A stretch of 64,000 bases of DNA, taken from assembly GCF_022170825.1 (NCBI RefSeq), contig NZ_CP081878.1, positions 2,816,001-2,880,000 on the forward strand, read 5' to 3'. Positions 29,791-39,972 of this stretch are shown here, piece by piece (position 1 is the first letter of the stretch; each line of letters opens with the position of its first letter). The notes beneath the pieces were generated by a model, which saw nothing but the letters and a program-made list of their open reading frames with translations, ran no database searches and was not told where the DNA came from. Made by a program: the position numbers and the translations under genes. This stretch comes from Exiguobacterium acetylicum. Lineage in GTDB: Bacteria > Bacillota > Bacilli > Exiguobacteriales > Exiguobacteriaceae.

Positions 29791-31149
29791 CTACGAAACT
29801 TTCCGATTCGCTTCTTCGCGTTTCAACTGTTCCCGGAACAGTCGTGTCTCGGCAATGACGACGCCCGATAAGCCGATTAAGCCAATCAAGTTCGGAATCG
29901 CCATCAAGCCGTTGAAGACATCCGAAATTGCCCATACCATGTTCAAGTTCGTCGTCATCGCACCAGCACCAGCCACTAAGACGAACAAGATACGATACGG
30001 TAGGATCGATTTTTGACCAAATAGATAATAGATTGATTTTTCTCCATAATATGACCAGCCAAGGACGGTCGAATAGGCAAACATGACGAGTCCGATCGTG
30101 ACGATGTACTTCCCGGCAGGACCAAGGAAGACTTCGAAGCTTGCTGTCGTTAGTTCAACACCTTGCAAGTCCGTATCGAGCTGCCCTCCCATGACGAGCG
30201 TCAATCCTGTGATCGAACAGACAACCAATGTATCGAGGAACACTTGCGTCATCGAGACGAGTGCTTGACGCCCCGGGAAGTCCGTCTTCGCAGCTGCTGC
30301 TGCAATTGGAGCTGAACCGAGACCCGCTTCGTTCGAGAACACACCACGCGCGACACCATAACGAATCGCTGCCCCGATCGCTCCACCCGTGATTGCTTCG
30401 TTTGAGAACGTACTGCTGAAGATCGTCGAAATCGCGCCCGGAATCAAGTCATAGTTCATGACAAGAATCAACAAGCCACTTCCGACATAGAAGAAAATCA
30501 TGAATGGAACGAACAGACTGACGACTTTCCCGATTGATTTGACCCCACCGAGAATGACGACACCCGTCAATACCATCAACGCAATCCCTGTTACGTAGAG
30601 CGGAACATCGAATGTCGATTTCATCGCCAGTGCAACGGAGTTCGTTTGGACCCCGTTCCCAATTCCAAAAGCAGCAATCGAAGCGAACGCCGCAAATAAG
30701 ACACCGAGCCATTTCTGCTTCAGTCCACGCTCAAGATAATACATCGGTCCGCCTGCCATCTGCCCTTTCTCATCGACGACGCGATATTTGACGGCGAGAA
30801 TCGCCTCGGCATACTTCGTCGCCATCCCGAACAGACCGGATAGCCACATCCAGACGATGGCACCAGGTCCTCCTAGTACGACAGCGGTTGCGACACCGAC
30901 GATATTCCCCGTACCAACGGTCGCAGCAAGTGCCGTCATCAAGGCTTGGAAGTGACTAATATCCCCTTCCGACTTGTCATCTTGATGCTTTGAAAAAGCT
31001 AACTTCAAGGCATACGGCAATTTGGTAATTTGAATGAAGCCTAAGCGAATCGTCAAGTAAATCCCTGTACCGACTAACAGAATGAGCAACGGTGGTCCCC
31101 AGACAATATCGGACACCGCGCTAATCCAGTCACTGAATGCATTCCCCAT
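29791..31149 (-). CDS. sodium:alanine/glycine symporter (AGCS family)
   Basis: 452 aa, about ten or eleven transmembrane segments. AGCS signature stretches are present: ATVGTGNIVGVATAV, GGPGAIVWMWLSGLFGM, AGGPMYYLERGLK and FSNEAGLGSAPIAAAAA. Imports alanine or glycine with Na+; similar to B. subtilis AlsT, which is linked to glutamine uptake, so the substrate is not certain. GGGGAGG precedes the ATG. Single gene facing the trehalose operon. Confidence 0.92.
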   Translation of the reverse strand: MGNAFSDWISAVSDIVWGPPLLILLVGTGIYLTIRLGFIQITKLPYALKLAFSKHQDDKSEGDISHFQALMTALAATVGTGNIVGVATAVVLGGPGAIVWMWLSGLFGMATKYAEAILAVKYRVVDEKGQMAGGPMYYLERGLKQKWLGVLFAAFASIAAFGIGNGVQTNSVALAMKSTFDVPLYVTGIALMVLTGVVILGGVKSIGKVVSLFVPFMIFFYVGSGLLILVMNYDLIPGAISTIFSSTFSNEAITGGAIGAAIRYGVARGVFSNEAGLGSAPIAAAAAKTDFPGRQALVSMTQVFLDTLVVCSITGLTLVMGGQLDTDLQGVELTTASFEVFLGPAGKYIVTIGLVMFAYSTVLGWSYYGEKSIYYLFGQKSILPYRILFVLVAGAGAMTTNLNMVWAISDVFNGLMAIPNLIGLIGLSGVVIAETRLFREQLKREEANRKVS

Positions 31150-31339
31150 TCGACTTACCTCCCCTTATGTAAGATATGATTCCTTATCATTTTTTCAGAA
31201 TTTACTGATAATTGTCAAACTATTTTTTCATAGAAGTATATCAAGACTTAATTTTTTCAATAATAAGTAAATTTTTTACTATCAACGTTATAATCAAGAA
31301 AATGAATCGTTCATACTGCAAAATAAAGGAGCGAAGCAC

Positions 31340-33043
31340 ATGAAGATTAAAACGAAGCTTATCTTATTGTCCTCCATACTTTTGCTTAGCCTGATCGGTG
31401 TCGGGTTGTACGGGGGGTTCTCGCTCGACCGCGTCGATCAACAAAGTCAGACCATCACTTCGTCTTGGATTCCTGGCTTGAACTTATCCCATGAAACAAA
31501 TACGGCTTTATCTGATTTACGACGTGTCGAGTTGTTACACATTCAGGAAAACGATTCAGACATTAAAGCAGACTATGATAAACGCGTTAAGAATGGGCTT
31601 GCGATGGTTGATGCGAATCTTGTGAAATACGAAAAAACGATCTATTTAAAGACGGATCGTGAACTATTCAATGACCTCACAAAAAAGTGGCAGACGTTCA
31701 AAGAGACGACCGATCGTCTTCTTACCCTTAGTACACCGGAAACACAAAAGGAAGCTGTCACCTACTATGAAGGTGACAGTCGTGATTCATACTTCGCCGT
31801 CTCTGATCAATTAACGAAGATCGTGAAATACAACAACCAACAAGCGAAAGAAAATGGAGCTGCTATCACGAGTGCCGCCAATACAGCACACATCTTACTA
31901 TTTACGATCATCGGTATCGTTGGTCTACTCGGTGTGATTTTCACGGTACTGATTTTACGATCCATTTTTGGTCCACTTCGCCAGCTTCAAGCCAAAACAC
32001 ATGAACTAGCGACACAGGGCGGTGATTTGACTGCTCAACTTGATGTCGTTCGTGACGATGAGATCGGACAGATCGCGCAGTCGATGAATCAGTTCATCGC
32101 CAATCTCCGGACAATCATCGTCCAAGTCGATGATACAGCAACATCCGTCGTCTCGACTTCTCAACATGTGACAAGCCGCATCGGGGAACTCGATCATGAT
32201 ATGGTCTCGACCTCACATACGATTGAAAATTTATCAGCAGGTATGCAAGAAACCGCTGCATCTGCAGAAGAAATGAACTCATCCGCAGTTGATATGGAAG
32301 CGACGATTCATGACATTGTCACTGGTGCAGAAGCGAACGGAAAACGGGCACAAGAAGTCGGCGGACGGGCCGAATCACTTCAAGTCGTCGCTACAGAAGC
32401 AAAACAGACTGCTAACCAAATTCTCGCCGAAACGAAAACACGACTTGAGGACGCGATGGCACGAGCAAAAGCCGTCAAGGAAATTTCCGTTTTATCGGAT
32501 GCAATCCTCTCGATTGCCGCACAAACGAACCTATTGTCCCTTAACGCTTCGATTGAAGCAGCACGCGCTGGTGAAGTCGGTCGTGGCTTTGCCGTCGTCG
32601 CTGATGAGATTCGTAAACTTGCTGAAAGTAGCCGGGACACCGTTGAACAAATCCAAGACGTCTCGATTTCTGTCATCGAGTCCGTTGAACATTTGAATTC
32701 CGCTTCCGGTGAGATGCTCTCCTTCATCGATACGAAGGTCGTCAAGGACTATGATTTATTCGAAGACGCCTCCGTTCAGTATCGAAATGACGCACAATTA
32801 TTCGGTGATGCAGCGGAACACTTCGCCGCTCAAGCCGGTCAACTCCAGGAACTGACAGCGAACATGCTCGGTGTCATCCACGATGTTGCCGTCACCGTCA
32901 ATGATGGGGCGCAAGGCACACAATCGATGTCAGAACAAATCAATCATTCCGTCCAAGCGTTCCGGGATGTCCATGACCAGACTTCCGTCAGTCAACAGCA
33001 GGCGGAAGCACTAAAGGATGTTCTCCGCCAGTTCCAAGTCTAA
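31340..33043 (+). CDS. methyl-accepting chemotaxis protein
   Basis: 567 aa. Transmembrane helix about 7-28, an extracellular four-helix-bundle sensor (about 30-188), second helix about 190-212, HAMP (about 213-265), then the cytoplasmic signalling rod with the conserved tip [24 protein letters not shown] (shortened: [20 protein letters not shown]) and [16 protein letters not shown]. Ligand unknown. AAAGGAGCGAAGC precedes the ATG. Monocistronic, ended by a terminator shared with the convergent lipoprotein gene. Confidence 0.93.
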   Translation: MKIKTKLILLSSILLLSLIGVGLYGGFSLDRVDQQSQTITSSWIPGLNLSHETNTALSDLRRVELLHIQENDSDIKADYDKRVKNGLAMVDANLVKYEKTIYLKTDRELFNDLTKKWQTFKETTDRLLTLSTPETQKEAVTYYEGDSRDSYFAVSDQLTKIVKYNNQQAKENGAAITSAANTAHILLFTIIGIVGLLGVIFTVLILRSIFGPLRQLQAKTHELATQGGDLTAQLDVVRDDEIGQIAQSMNQFIANLRTIIVQVDDTATSVVSTSQHVTSRIGELDHDMVSTSHTIENLSAGMQETAASAEEMNSSAVDMEATIHDIVTGAEANGKRAQEVGGRAESLQVVATEAKQTANQILAETKTRLEDAMARAKAVKEISVLSDAILSIAAQTNLLSLNASIEAARAGEVGRGFAVVADEIRKLAESSRDTVEQIQDVSISVIESVEHLNSASGEMLSFIDTKVVKDYDLFEDASVQYRNDAQLFGDAAEHFAAQAGQLQELTANMLGVIHDVAVTVNDGAQGTQSMSEQINHSVQAFRDVHDQTSVSQQQAEALKDVLRQFQV

Positions 33044-33047
33044 ACGA

Positions 33048-33090
33048 CAAGCCCCTCGTCTTCAGATCAGAAGAGAGGGGCTTGTTTTTC
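33048..33090. terminator. terminator between the chemoreceptor and lipoprotein genes
   Basis: AAGCCCCTC-(T)CTTC...GAAG-GAGGGGCTT stem followed by GTTTTTC; A-rich flank on the other side. It serves convergent genes. Confidence 0.8.
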
Positions 33091-33095
33091 ATTTT

Positions 33096-33911
33096 TTACT
33101 GTCCAGCACCTGTGAGTGGTTGTGCGTCTTTTGCTTCCGCCGGTAATTTGATCTCGTCGATCTCATTGAATTTCGAGAATGTCGACTCGTTCTTCATGTT
33201 GAACTCGGTCTCTTTTTCAATCGCAAACACCATATCCATGTCGAGTGACTTCGGATAGAACGTCTTCGCGTCGTACGTCATTTTGTAGTTCATCTTTTTA
33301 TAATCGATGCTATCCATCGCATCTTTCATCTGCGCCATCTGTCCTGTCTGTTCGAGTGAATCCTTCATGAAGGCTTTCAGGTCATCACCACTCAGCTTAA
33401 CGTCGATCTGATAGACATCGCCCTCTTTTTTCGCTGTCCAATTATCTTTGTATTTCTTTAGGAGCTGCAAGTTTTGTTCCGTCGATGCCGATGATTCCAT
33501 CGCTTCGACCATCTCGCCTAGTTCTGAAACGTCTTGAACGATCCATTGTCCGTTTTGCGAGAGGTACATTTTATCGTCAACGATGTAACTTTCAATCGTC
33601 ACGTCTTTCCCGTCTTCAGGATTTTTCATCGTCATCGTCTGTTTCATCGCGAGCGGCTTTTGAATGATATCAGCGGAAACCTTCTGATCCATCGCCATCT
33701 CACCTGCTTTAGAGCTGACCGTTCCTTCCATGTGGAACGATTTGATGTCCTCTTGAGCGGCTGTCGCTTTCTTTAATAGCTCTGTGTTCGAGAGTTCCCC
33801 CGACTTCGTCGAACCAGATCCACTACCTGAATCCGTCTGTCCATCTTGGCATCCGGCTAGTCCAATCGATGCTGCGACAATCCCGGCTGCTACCCACCTT
33901 ATTTTCTTCAT
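33096..33911 (-). CDS. predicted lipoprotein (DUF6612/LppX-like)
   Basis: 271 aa. Signal peptide with lipobox GLAGC near residue 20, then a Gly/Ser linker and a domain of about 230 residues with repeated amphipathic strands (KSFHMEGTVSSKAGEM, shortened: SFHMEGTVSS; QKPLAMKQTMTMK; YKMTYDAKTFYPKSLDM), the half-barrel layout of LolA/LppX-type lipid-binding lipoproteins. Ends in LTGAGQ. AGGAGG is 8 bases before the ATG at 33911. Role unknown; envelope-associated by its lipid anchor. Confidence 0.8.
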   Translation of the reverse strand: MKKIRWVAAGIVAASIGLAGCQDGQTDSGSGSGSTKSGELSNTELLKKATAAQEDIKSFHMEGTVSSKAGEMAMDQKVSADIIQKPLAMKQTMTMKNPEDGKDVTIESYIVDDKMYLSQNGQWIVQDVSELGEMVEAMESSASTEQNLQLLKKYKDNWTAKKEGDVYQIDVKLSGDDLKAFMKDSLEQTGQMAQMKDAMDSIDYKKMNYKMTYDAKTFYPKSLDMDMVFAIEKETEFNMKNESTFSKFNEIDEIKLPAEAKDAQPLTGAGQ

Positions 33912-34077
33912 ATTCATTTCCTCCTTTATACGCGTTACCCTGATTTACGAAAAAATATTGGAAAATGTTTCAAACTTTCTTTAATACACCATTACCGTTC
34001 TGCTTAAAAACGAATCCTCAAATTTCAAGTCTATTGTCCTTTTTTTGAAATTTGGTTCAGTGTTCGTGAGATTTCCG

Positions 34078-34115
34078 CAAAAAAACAGGCTGACGGAAGC
34101 TTCCATCAGCCTGTC
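34078..34115 (-). terminator. terminator of the riboflavin operon
   Basis: Minus strand ACAGGCTGATGGAAG-CTTCCGTCAGCCTGT (one G-T pair) followed by seven T, just after the ribH stop. Confidence 0.9.
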
Positions 34116-34124
34116 CCTATTTCG

Positions 34125-34583
34125 TTAAATCGTCCGTAAAAGATTCGCCATCTCGATCGCGGAAACAGCTGCTTCGTAGCCTTTGTTCCCAGCTTTCGTA
34201 CCAGCACGTTCGACCGCTTGCTCGATCGAATCCGTCGTCAGCACACCAAAGATGATCGGCACGCCTGTGTCGCGCGACGCACTCGCGACCCCTTTCGCGA
34301 CTTCGTTACAGACATAATCATAGTGCGACGTTGCTCCCCGGATGACAGCACCGAGCGTGATGATAGCGTCATACTTGCCGCTTTTCGCTAACTTTTCAGC
34401 GACGAGTGGAATTTCGAATGCCCCCGGAACCCATGCTGTATCAACAGCGTCTGCTGCAACACCGTGGCGACGGAATGCGTCGTTTGCTCCTCCGACGAGT
34501 TTTGATGTGATCAATTCGTTAAACCGTGCTGCGACGATAGCGACGCGTAGTCCTTCTCCTGTTAAGAAACCTTCGTAGATCAT
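34125..34583 (-). CDS. ribH: 6,7-dimethyl-8-ribityllumazine synthase
   Basis: Penultimate riboflavin step: condenses the pyrimidine from RibD with 3,4-dihydroxy-2-butanone 4-phosphate. 152 aa, family length. Substrate and phosphate motifs: [38 protein letters not shown] (shortened: [14 protein letters not shown]) with catalytic His, and [12 protein letters not shown]. Start overlaps the ribBA stop by 4 bases. Last gene of ribD-ribE-ribBA-ribH. Confidence 0.96.
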   Translation of the reverse strand: MIYEGFLTGEGLRVAIVAARFNELITSKLVGGANDAFRRHGVAADAVDTAWVPGAFEIPLVAEKLAKSGKYDAIITLGAVIRGATSHYDYVCNEVAKGVASASRDTGVPIIFGVLTTDSIEQAVERAGTKAGNKGYEAAVSAIEMANLLRTI

Positions 34584-35770
34584 GATGTGTGTCCTCCTTG
34601 GATGTCGAGCCAGTGCCCGAGTTTCGTTTGTTTTGTTTTCAGATAACGCTGATTTTCAGGTTCGACCGGTACTTGATGGGGTACGCGTTCGATGACTTCG
34701 ATGCCTTCTTGTTCGAGCACCCGTTGTTTATCCGGGTTATTCGTCATCAAACGAATCTTCGTCACACCGAGATCGCGCAACATGTTCGCCGCGACCGTAT
34801 AGTCACGCATGTCTGTCGGATAACCGAGCGCATGATTCGCTTCGACCGTATCGAGTCCTTGTTCTTGTAACTCGTATGCTTTTAACTTCGCCATCAGACC
34901 AATCCCGCGTCCTTCCTGACGTAGATACAAGACGGCTCCACCTTCTCGTTCGATTCGTTCAAGTGCCGCATCGAGTTGCGGTCCACAATCGCAACGCTTC
35001 GAACCGAAGACGTCTCCCGTCAGACATTCCGAGTGCAGCCGGACAAGCATGCCGTCCTGCGCTTCACCTGATAAGACAGCGACGTGTTCTTTATCGTCTT
35101 GCGTCGTATAGCCAATCATCCGGAAAGCTCCGAACGTCGTCGGAAGTAACACTTCCGCCTCCCGCGTCAATGGACGCTCGAGGTACGCGACGAGTGCTTC
35201 GATCGTAATCAGTTTTAAATCATGTTCTTCCTTGTAGAGAAGTAAATCATCAACCCGCGCCATCGTGCCGTCTTCCTTAATGATTTCACAGATAACAGCG
35301 ATTTCTTCACTGCCGGCAAGACGGGCGAGATCAATGCCTGCTTCCGTATGTCCACGTCGTTCCCGGACACCACCCTCTTTTGCGATCAACGGGAAGATGT
35401 GACCTGGTCGTTTGAAGCGCTCCGGTCCATCTGTTAACATCCGCTGGATCGTTAGCGACCGTTCCTCGGCGCTGATGCCAGTCTTCGCTTCTTCATGATC
35501 GATACTGAGCGTGAATGCTGTACCGTGCGGATCGGTGTTGTTCGCTGTCATCGGTGCAAGGTCAAGTCGCTGTGCAATCCGCGGACTGACCGGTACACAG
35601 ACGAGTCCTTTTCCGTATGTGATCATGAAGTTGATGTTTTCCGGCGTCGCATGTTCTGCGAGCATGACGAGATCCCCTTCATTCTCACGGTCCTCGTCAT
35701 CACAGACGATGATTGGTCGTCCGTTTTTTAAATCTTCTATCGCTTCTTCAATCAAGTCGAATCCATTCAT
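34580..35770 (-). CDS. ribBA: bifunctional DHBP synthase / GTP cyclohydrolase II
   Basis: 396 aa fusion. N-terminal RibB domain (about 1-200) makes 3,4-dihydroxy-2-butanone 4-phosphate from ribulose 5-phosphate ([12 protein letters not shown] acidic loop, RRGHTEA). C-terminal RibA domain (about 205-396) opens the GTP imidazole ring, with zinc cysteines in [17 protein letters not shown] and catalytic [11 protein letters not shown]. Both active-site sets look intact. Start shares one base with the ribE stop. Confidence 0.96.
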   Translation of the reverse strand: MNGFDLIEEAIEDLKNGRPIIVCDDEDRENEGDLVMLAEHATPENINFMITYGKGLVCVPVSPRIAQRLDLAPMTANNTDPHGTAFTLSIDHEEAKTGISAEERSLTIQRMLTDGPERFKRPGHIFPLIAKEGGVRERRGHTEAGIDLARLAGSEEIAVICEIIKEDGTMARVDDLLLYKEEHDLKLITIEALVAYLERPLTREAEVLLPTTFGAFRMIGYTTQDDKEHVAVLSGEAQDGMLVRLHSECLTGDVFGSKRCDCGPQLDAALERIEREGGAVLYLRQEGRGIGLMAKLKAYELQEQGLDTVEANHALGYPTDMRDYTVAANMLRDLGVTKIRLMTNNPDKQRVLEQEGIEVIERVPHQVPVEPENQRYLKTKQTKLGHWLDIQGGHTS

Positions 35771-36396
35771 TACATGTCGCCTCCTAAGAATGCTGCCCAG
35801 TCCGTCTGCTTCTCGTGTTGCGTGAAATGATAGAGATGTTTCGCCATCATGTCACACTCGATATTGACGACTGCGCCGCTTGCCAATCGATCAAACGTCG
35901 TTACTTGACGGGAGTGCGGAATCAGTGAAATCGAGATCGTTTCCGGCGTGACGCGTTGTAAGGTCAGGCTCGTGCCGTTGATCGCAATCGATCCTTTCGG
36001 AATACAATACTTTTGCCACGATCCGACATCAAACGTATAGACCATCGCTTCACCGTCCGGTCGACGACTGATCAGTCGTGCTGTTCCGTCGATGTGTCCA
36101 CTGACGAAATGTCCACCGAAACGACCGTCTGCCGGCATCGCCCGTTCAAGTTGCAACGGACTGCCGACCCGGTACGTCCCGAGTGCTGTCGACCGAATCG
36201 TGTCATGGACGGCATCTGCCGTGAAGCCAGTCGGGCTCATCGACGTGACAGTCAAACAAATCCCGTCGACGGCGATGCTATCACCAATCTTCGTTCCTTC
36301 AAGCACCCGGTGTGCTTCAATTTCAAGCGCTAAACCGTTCGGTCGTGGAATCTTTCGTTTTAACGTCCCGACTTCTTCAATCAATCCGGTGAACAT
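35770..36396 (-). CDS. ribE: riboflavin synthase alpha subunit
   Basis: Dismutates two lumazines to riboflavin. 208 aa made of two lumazine-binding barrels: N-terminal [12 protein letters not shown] ... [14 protein letters not shown], and second barrel [13 protein letters not shown] ... [13 protein letters not shown], with the C-terminal trimerisation helix after [12 protein letters not shown]. Ribosome binding site GGAGGAGATGAC lies inside the end of ribD (16-base overlap). Confidence 0.95.
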   Translation of the reverse strand: MFTGLIEEVGTLKRKIPRPNGLALEIEAHRVLEGTKIGDSIAVDGICLTVTSMSPTGFTADAVHDTIRSTALGTYRVGSPLQLERAMPADGRFGGHFVSGHIDGTARLISRRPDGEAMVYTFDVGSWQKYCIPKGSIAINGTSLTLQRVTPETISISLIPHSRQVTTFDRLASGAVVNIECDMMAKHLYHFTQHEKQTDWAAFLGGDM

Positions 36397-37421
36397 GTCA
36401 TCTCCTCCTTTCGGATATACGTCAGATGGATATCCGGTCCGACTGTTTCAATCTGATCGATTTGAAAACGATCTTCGATATCGTGTTGACCGGTCCACGC
36501 ATCCCCTTCAAAAATCGATGGTGCCTGGTAGACTTCGATTCGGTCAACGAGATCTGCTTCAAAGAACGCGGCTTGGATCGTCGGTCCACCTTCAATCAAA
36601 ACGCTTCGGATATCTTGTTCGTATAATCGCTTTAAAATCGCTTTCGGCGTCTCATACTCACCGACTAAAACAGTCACCTGATCGTGACTAATGCGCGGTA
36701 CACTCGTTAGCCAGTAAGTTGGATTTTTACCGTCACGAAATACCTGTGCCGTCTCCGGCACCCGACCACGCCGGTCGACGATCACCCGAATCGGTTCGAT
36801 TCCTGATTCAGTACGTAGTGTCAGTGCCGGGTCATCGATGAGCACCGTCTCACTCCCAGCAAGAATCGCATCATGGCGACCGCGCATGGCGCGACCATGT
36901 GCCCTTGCCTCTTCTGACGTAATCCAGCGCTGTTCACCCGTCGCAGCAATCCCGTTCATCGTCTGAGCGATTTTGACGGTGACGGTCGGACGTTTTCGTT
37001 CAATCGTTTTCCAAAACGTGTCGTAGAGTGCTTCCGCTTCACGTCGTAATAATCCGACCTCGACTTCAACACCGGCATCCTGAAGTCGTTTGATTCCTGA
37101 ACCAGCGACGATCGCATGTTTGTCTTCCGTAGCGACGAAGACCCGTTTAATCCCGGCTTGTAAAATTGCTTCCGTACATGGCGGTGTCTTGCCATAGTGA
37201 TTACATGGCTCGAGCGTCACATAAAGATCAGCGCCACGAGCAGCCTCTCCTGCCATCCGTAAGGCTTCGACTTCCGCATGCGGACCACCGGCAAATCGGT
37301 GTGCACCAAAGCCGAGGATCCGCCCTTGTTTGACGATGACACAGCCGACACTTGGATTCGGACTTGTTTGTCCGTTTAACATCTGTGCTAATTGCATGGC
37401 ATAACTCATCATCTGTGACAT
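36381..37421 (-). CDS. ribD: bifunctional riboflavin deaminase/reductase RibD
   Basis: 346 aa. N-terminal deaminase (about 1-145) with zinc motifs HAEVEAL and EPCNHYGKTPPC; C-terminal reductase (about 150-346) with VTVKIAQTMNGIAA and the NADPH/phosphate region VLIEGGPTIQAAFF. A TTG-led frame begins at 37439, but AAAGGAG is 9 bases from the ATG at 37421. First gene of the rib operon, directly behind an FMN riboswitch and its terminator. Confidence 0.95.
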   Translation of the reverse strand: MSQMMSYAMQLAQMLNGQTSPNPSVGCVIVKQGRILGFGAHRFAGGPHAEVEALRMAGEAARGADLYVTLEPCNHYGKTPPCTEAILQAGIKRVFVATEDKHAIVAGSGIKRLQDAGVEVEVGLLRREAEALYDTFWKTIERKRPTVTVKIAQTMNGIAATGEQRWITSEEARAHGRAMRGRHDAILAGSETVLIDDPALTLRTESGIEPIRVIVDRRGRVPETAQVFRDGKNPTYWLTSVPRISHDQVTVLVGEYETPKAILKRLYEQDIRSVLIEGGPTIQAAFFEADLVDRIEVYQAPSIFEGDAWTGQHDIEDRFQIDQIETVGPDIHLTYIRKEEMTCSPD

Positions 37422-37442
37422 CGCGTTCACTCCTTTCAAATG

Positions 37443-37476
37443 AAAAAAGACGCCCCTTGAAAAAGGGCGTCTGTAT
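37443..37476 (-). terminator. FMN-riboswitch expression-platform terminator
   Basis: Minus strand AGACGCCC-TTTTTCAA-GGGCGTCT followed by TTTTTTC, between the FMN aptamer and ribD. The nearby TTTTCTGAAAAAAC segment (about 37540-37556) may take part in the alternative fold (inference). Confidence 0.85.
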
Positions 37477-37582
37477 AGAAGGGTTCACGAAATACACGGT
37501 TCGCTTTCTGCTTTTTTCATGCAGAAAGAGACCATCTCCTGAAAATGTTTTTTCAGAAAACAGCTTGAATCGCGTCGTTTCG

Positions 37583-37721
37583 TTCTTCTCCCATCCGGAC
37601 TTTACCGTCGGCCCTGGAATCTCACCAAGTCAGCCATGATGCGTACATCACGGGTCGCGGGCTCGTCGATCAATCGATCGCATCACCGCCGGTTGGGATT
37701 TTCACCCTACCCCGAAGAACT
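37583..37721 (-). ncRNA. FMN riboswitch (RFN element)
   Basis: Read on the minus strand, the conserved RFN pieces are all present in order: CTTCGGGGTAGGGTGAAAAT, CCCAACCGGCGGTGATGCGA, the variable stem, GAGCCCGCGACCCGTG, and the closing CCGACGGTAAAGTCCGGATG then GGAGAAGAACG. It is followed by a terminator just upstream of ribD, so excess FMN should end transcription of ribD-ribE-ribBA-ribH. The remaining part of the 37722-37855 gap has no clear gene. Confidence 0.95.
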
Positions 37722-37855
37722 GGATTATTGAGTTATACAACTTTAGCCTAGCATATCTTTTTGTAGAAAACAAAGCGGAAATGCTTCTGTCATGTCTCTT
37801 TTTTGATTTCGTTCCACTTCTGTCATCCATCGCTAATTCGTGAGCGACTGCATGT

Positions 37856-37900
37856 CAAAAACGACTGGAGCACCTGATATCAGTGCGTCCAGCCGTTATT
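37856..37900 (-). terminator. terminator of the metNIQ-M20 operon
   Basis: Minus strand AACGGCTGGACGCAC-TGATATCA-GGTGCTCCAGTCGTT (two mismatches) followed by TTTTGAC, 6 bp after the amidohydrolase stop. Confidence 0.75.
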
Positions 37901-37906
37901 TTCCCC

Positions 37907-39112
37907 TTATAAATACCCGTTCTTCCGGTCATGGAATTCTTGGGCAATCGCCCCGCGCGTCCGTTCATCGGCAAGGACACGAAGTGCTGTCCGAGCAAGA
38001 ATTTTCGCCCCTGCAATCAATGCCTCATCCCCTTCTTCTGAACGAGCAGCTTCCTTAAAGGCTTCTGTATGCGCAACGAGATCGTCTGGTCCAATCTTGA
38101 TGTACGGATGGATCGTTGGGATGACTTGGCTGATGTTGCCAGCGTCTGTCGATCCGAGACCTGGTCGTTCGTCAAGGTGCACGACTTGTCCAAGCGCCTC
38201 TGCTTCTTCTTGGAAGAGACGGTCGAATGTCCGGTTGAAGACGAGGTTATCGACTTCATTTTGGAAGGCGATGACGTCAAGCGTCGCTCCTGTCGCAAGT
38301 GCCGCACCTTGTGCGACCGCTTTGACTTTCTCTGTGACGGCATTGAGTCGTTCCCGTGTCGTCGCCCGGATGAAGAAACGTGCTTTTGCATATTCCGGAA
38401 TAATGTTCGGTGCATCACCGCCATGGGTGATGATCCCGTGGATCCGGACGTCGTCCGGCAGTTGTTGCCGCAGGGCATTGATTCCGTTAAAGAGCTGAAT
38501 GACCGCATCAAGTGCGTTGATGCCTTCTTCCGGTGATGCCGCTGCATGTGCCGGACGACCAGTAAAAGCAAAATCGAGTGGGTCGACCGCAAGCGATGAA
38601 CCGGTGATCCGTGTTTGTCCCGACGGATGGACCATCAGGGCTGCGTCAATCCCCTCAAGCAACTGATGTTTGACGAAACTGCCTTTTGCACTGCCATTTG
38701 GTCCTCCTTCTTCAGCCGGGGTCCCGAGGACGACGACACTCCCGCCAACTTCATCGAGTACTTTACTGAGCGCAATCGCTGCTGCAACACTCGTCGTTCC
38801 GATGATGTTATGTCCGCATGCGTGACCGATGCCTGGCAACGCATCATATTCAGCCAGAAAGGCAATCGTCGCACCTGGTCGATCGCTCGACTTTTTCGCA
38901 AAGAACGCCGTCTCGTGCCCCGCGACACCAAGTTCTACCGTAAAGCCTTCAGCCGTCAGGCGTTCTGCATGGAGTCGCGAAGCAAAGAATTCTTCGTTAC
39001 CGATTTCCGGTGTCGCATGAATCCGGTGACTTGTCTCAAGATACGATTCTCGTTTTTGTTCGATGTCCTGTTCAATCGTCTCTACCCATGTCGTGCGTAC
39101 TGGTGTCGTCAT
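37907..39112 (-). CDS. M20D-family amidohydrolase, fourth gene of the met operon
   Basis: 401 aa. Metal-binding motifs of the M20D amidohydrolases (N-acyl amino acid or IAA-amino acid hydrolase type): AYDALPGIGHACGHN, TPAEEGGPNGSAK, a lid/dimerisation domain starting FTGRPAHAAASPEEGINALDA (shortened: GRPAHAAASPEEG), and LGSTDAGNISQVIPTIHPYI. Soluble, no signal peptide. AAAGGAGAGTG precedes the ATG at 39112. It lies 22 bp after metQ with no terminator between, so it is SAM-riboswitch controlled with metNIQ. Likely deacylates an imported N-acyl methionine or related amide (inference). Confidence 0.88.
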   Translation of the reverse strand: MTTPVRTTWVETIEQDIEQKRESYLETSHRIHATPEIGNEEFFASRLHAERLTAEGFTVELGVAGHETAFFAKKSSDRPGATIAFLAEYDALPGIGHACGHNIIGTTSVAAAIALSKVLDEVGGSVVVLGTPAEEGGPNGSAKGSFVKHQLLEGIDAALMVHPSGQTRITGSSLAVDPLDFAFTGRPAHAAASPEEGINALDAVIQLFNGINALRQQLPDDVRIHGIITHGGDAPNIIPEYAKARFFIRATTRERLNAVTEKVKAVAQGAALATGATLDVIAFQNEVDNLVFNRTFDRLFQEEAEALGQVVHLDERPGLGSTDAGNISQVIPTIHPYIKIGPDDLVAHTEAFKEAARSEEGDEALIAGAKILARTALRVLADERTRGAIAQEFHDRKNGYL

Positions 39113-39134
39113 ATAGTCCACTCTCCTTTTGAAA

Positions 39135-39953
39135 TTATTCGCCGATGTCGCTTAGTGGAACGAACGTCGGGATCGTACTGCCTTTATATTCTTTTTTGAT
39201 GAAGGCTGCGACATCCTTTTGTTGATAGAGCGACGCGATTTTCTTCAGCTCTTTTTTATTCTTGTCTTCCGTCCGTGTCGCGATGATATTGATATACGGT
39301 TTTGCTGTTTCGTTCTCATGGACGATCGAGTCCTTGATCGGGTTGAAGCCCGCGTCGACGGCAATGCCATTGTTGATGATCGATGCAGCGACGTCTGGTA
39401 AGACGCGTGGTGTTTGCCCGGCGACGATCGGGACGATTTTCAGTTTCTTCGGATTCTCGACAATCTTATCGACTGAACCATTGCCGTCAAAGTCGTCCGG
39501 TAACTTGATCAGACCGGCTTCTTGGAGTAACAAGAGGGCACGTCCCATGTTCGTCGCTTCGTTCGGAACGGCGATCTTCCCACCAACTGGAATGTCTTTG
39601 ACGTCCTTGTATTTATCTGAGTAGATGCCCATCGGTGCAATGACAGTCGTTGCGATCGGTGATAGCTTCAACTTATGTTCCTTCTTGAAGGCGTTGAAGT
39701 AGGAAATCGTCTGGAAAGCATTGGCGTCGATCTCGCCCTCAGCCAGTGCCATGTTTGGCTGGACATAATCAGAGAACTTGACGAGCTCGATTTTGATGCC
39801 CTCCTTTTCCGCTTTTTTCGCGACGTAGTCCCAAACTTGAGTGTCCGAACCGCTGACCCCGAGTTTAATCGTCTTTTCGTCTTCTCCTGATGCTGAGCAC
39901 CCGGCAAATAAAATCGTCGTTAGTGTTGCTCCAATCGCTACTGCTTTTTTCAT
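39135..39953 (-). CDS. metQ: methionine ABC transporter substrate-binding lipoprotein
   Basis: 272 aa. Lipobox LFAGC near residue 15-19, then the NlpA/MetQ fold (KLGVSGSDTQVWDYV, FSDYVQPNMALAEGEIDANAFQ shortened: YVQPNMALAEGEIDAN, IAVPNEATNMGRALLLLQ). Binds methionine or derivatives outside the membrane and delivers them to MetI. AGGGAGCG precedes the ATG. Third gene of metN-metI-metQ. Confidence 0.94.
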   Translation of the reverse strand: MKKAVAIGATLTTILFAGCSASGEDEKTIKLGVSGSDTQVWDYVAKKAEKEGIKIELVKFSDYVQPNMALAEGEIDANAFQTISYFNAFKKEHKLKLSPIATTVIAPMGIYSDKYKDVKDIPVGGKIAVPNEATNMGRALLLLQEAGLIKLPDDFDGNGSVDKIVENPKKLKIVPIVAGQTPRVLPDVAASIINNGIAVDAGFNPIKDSIVHENETAKPYINIIATRTEDKNKKELKKIASLYQQKDVAAFIKKEYKGSTIPTFVPLSDIGE

Positions 39954-39972
39954 GGCTGAATCGCTCCCTTGA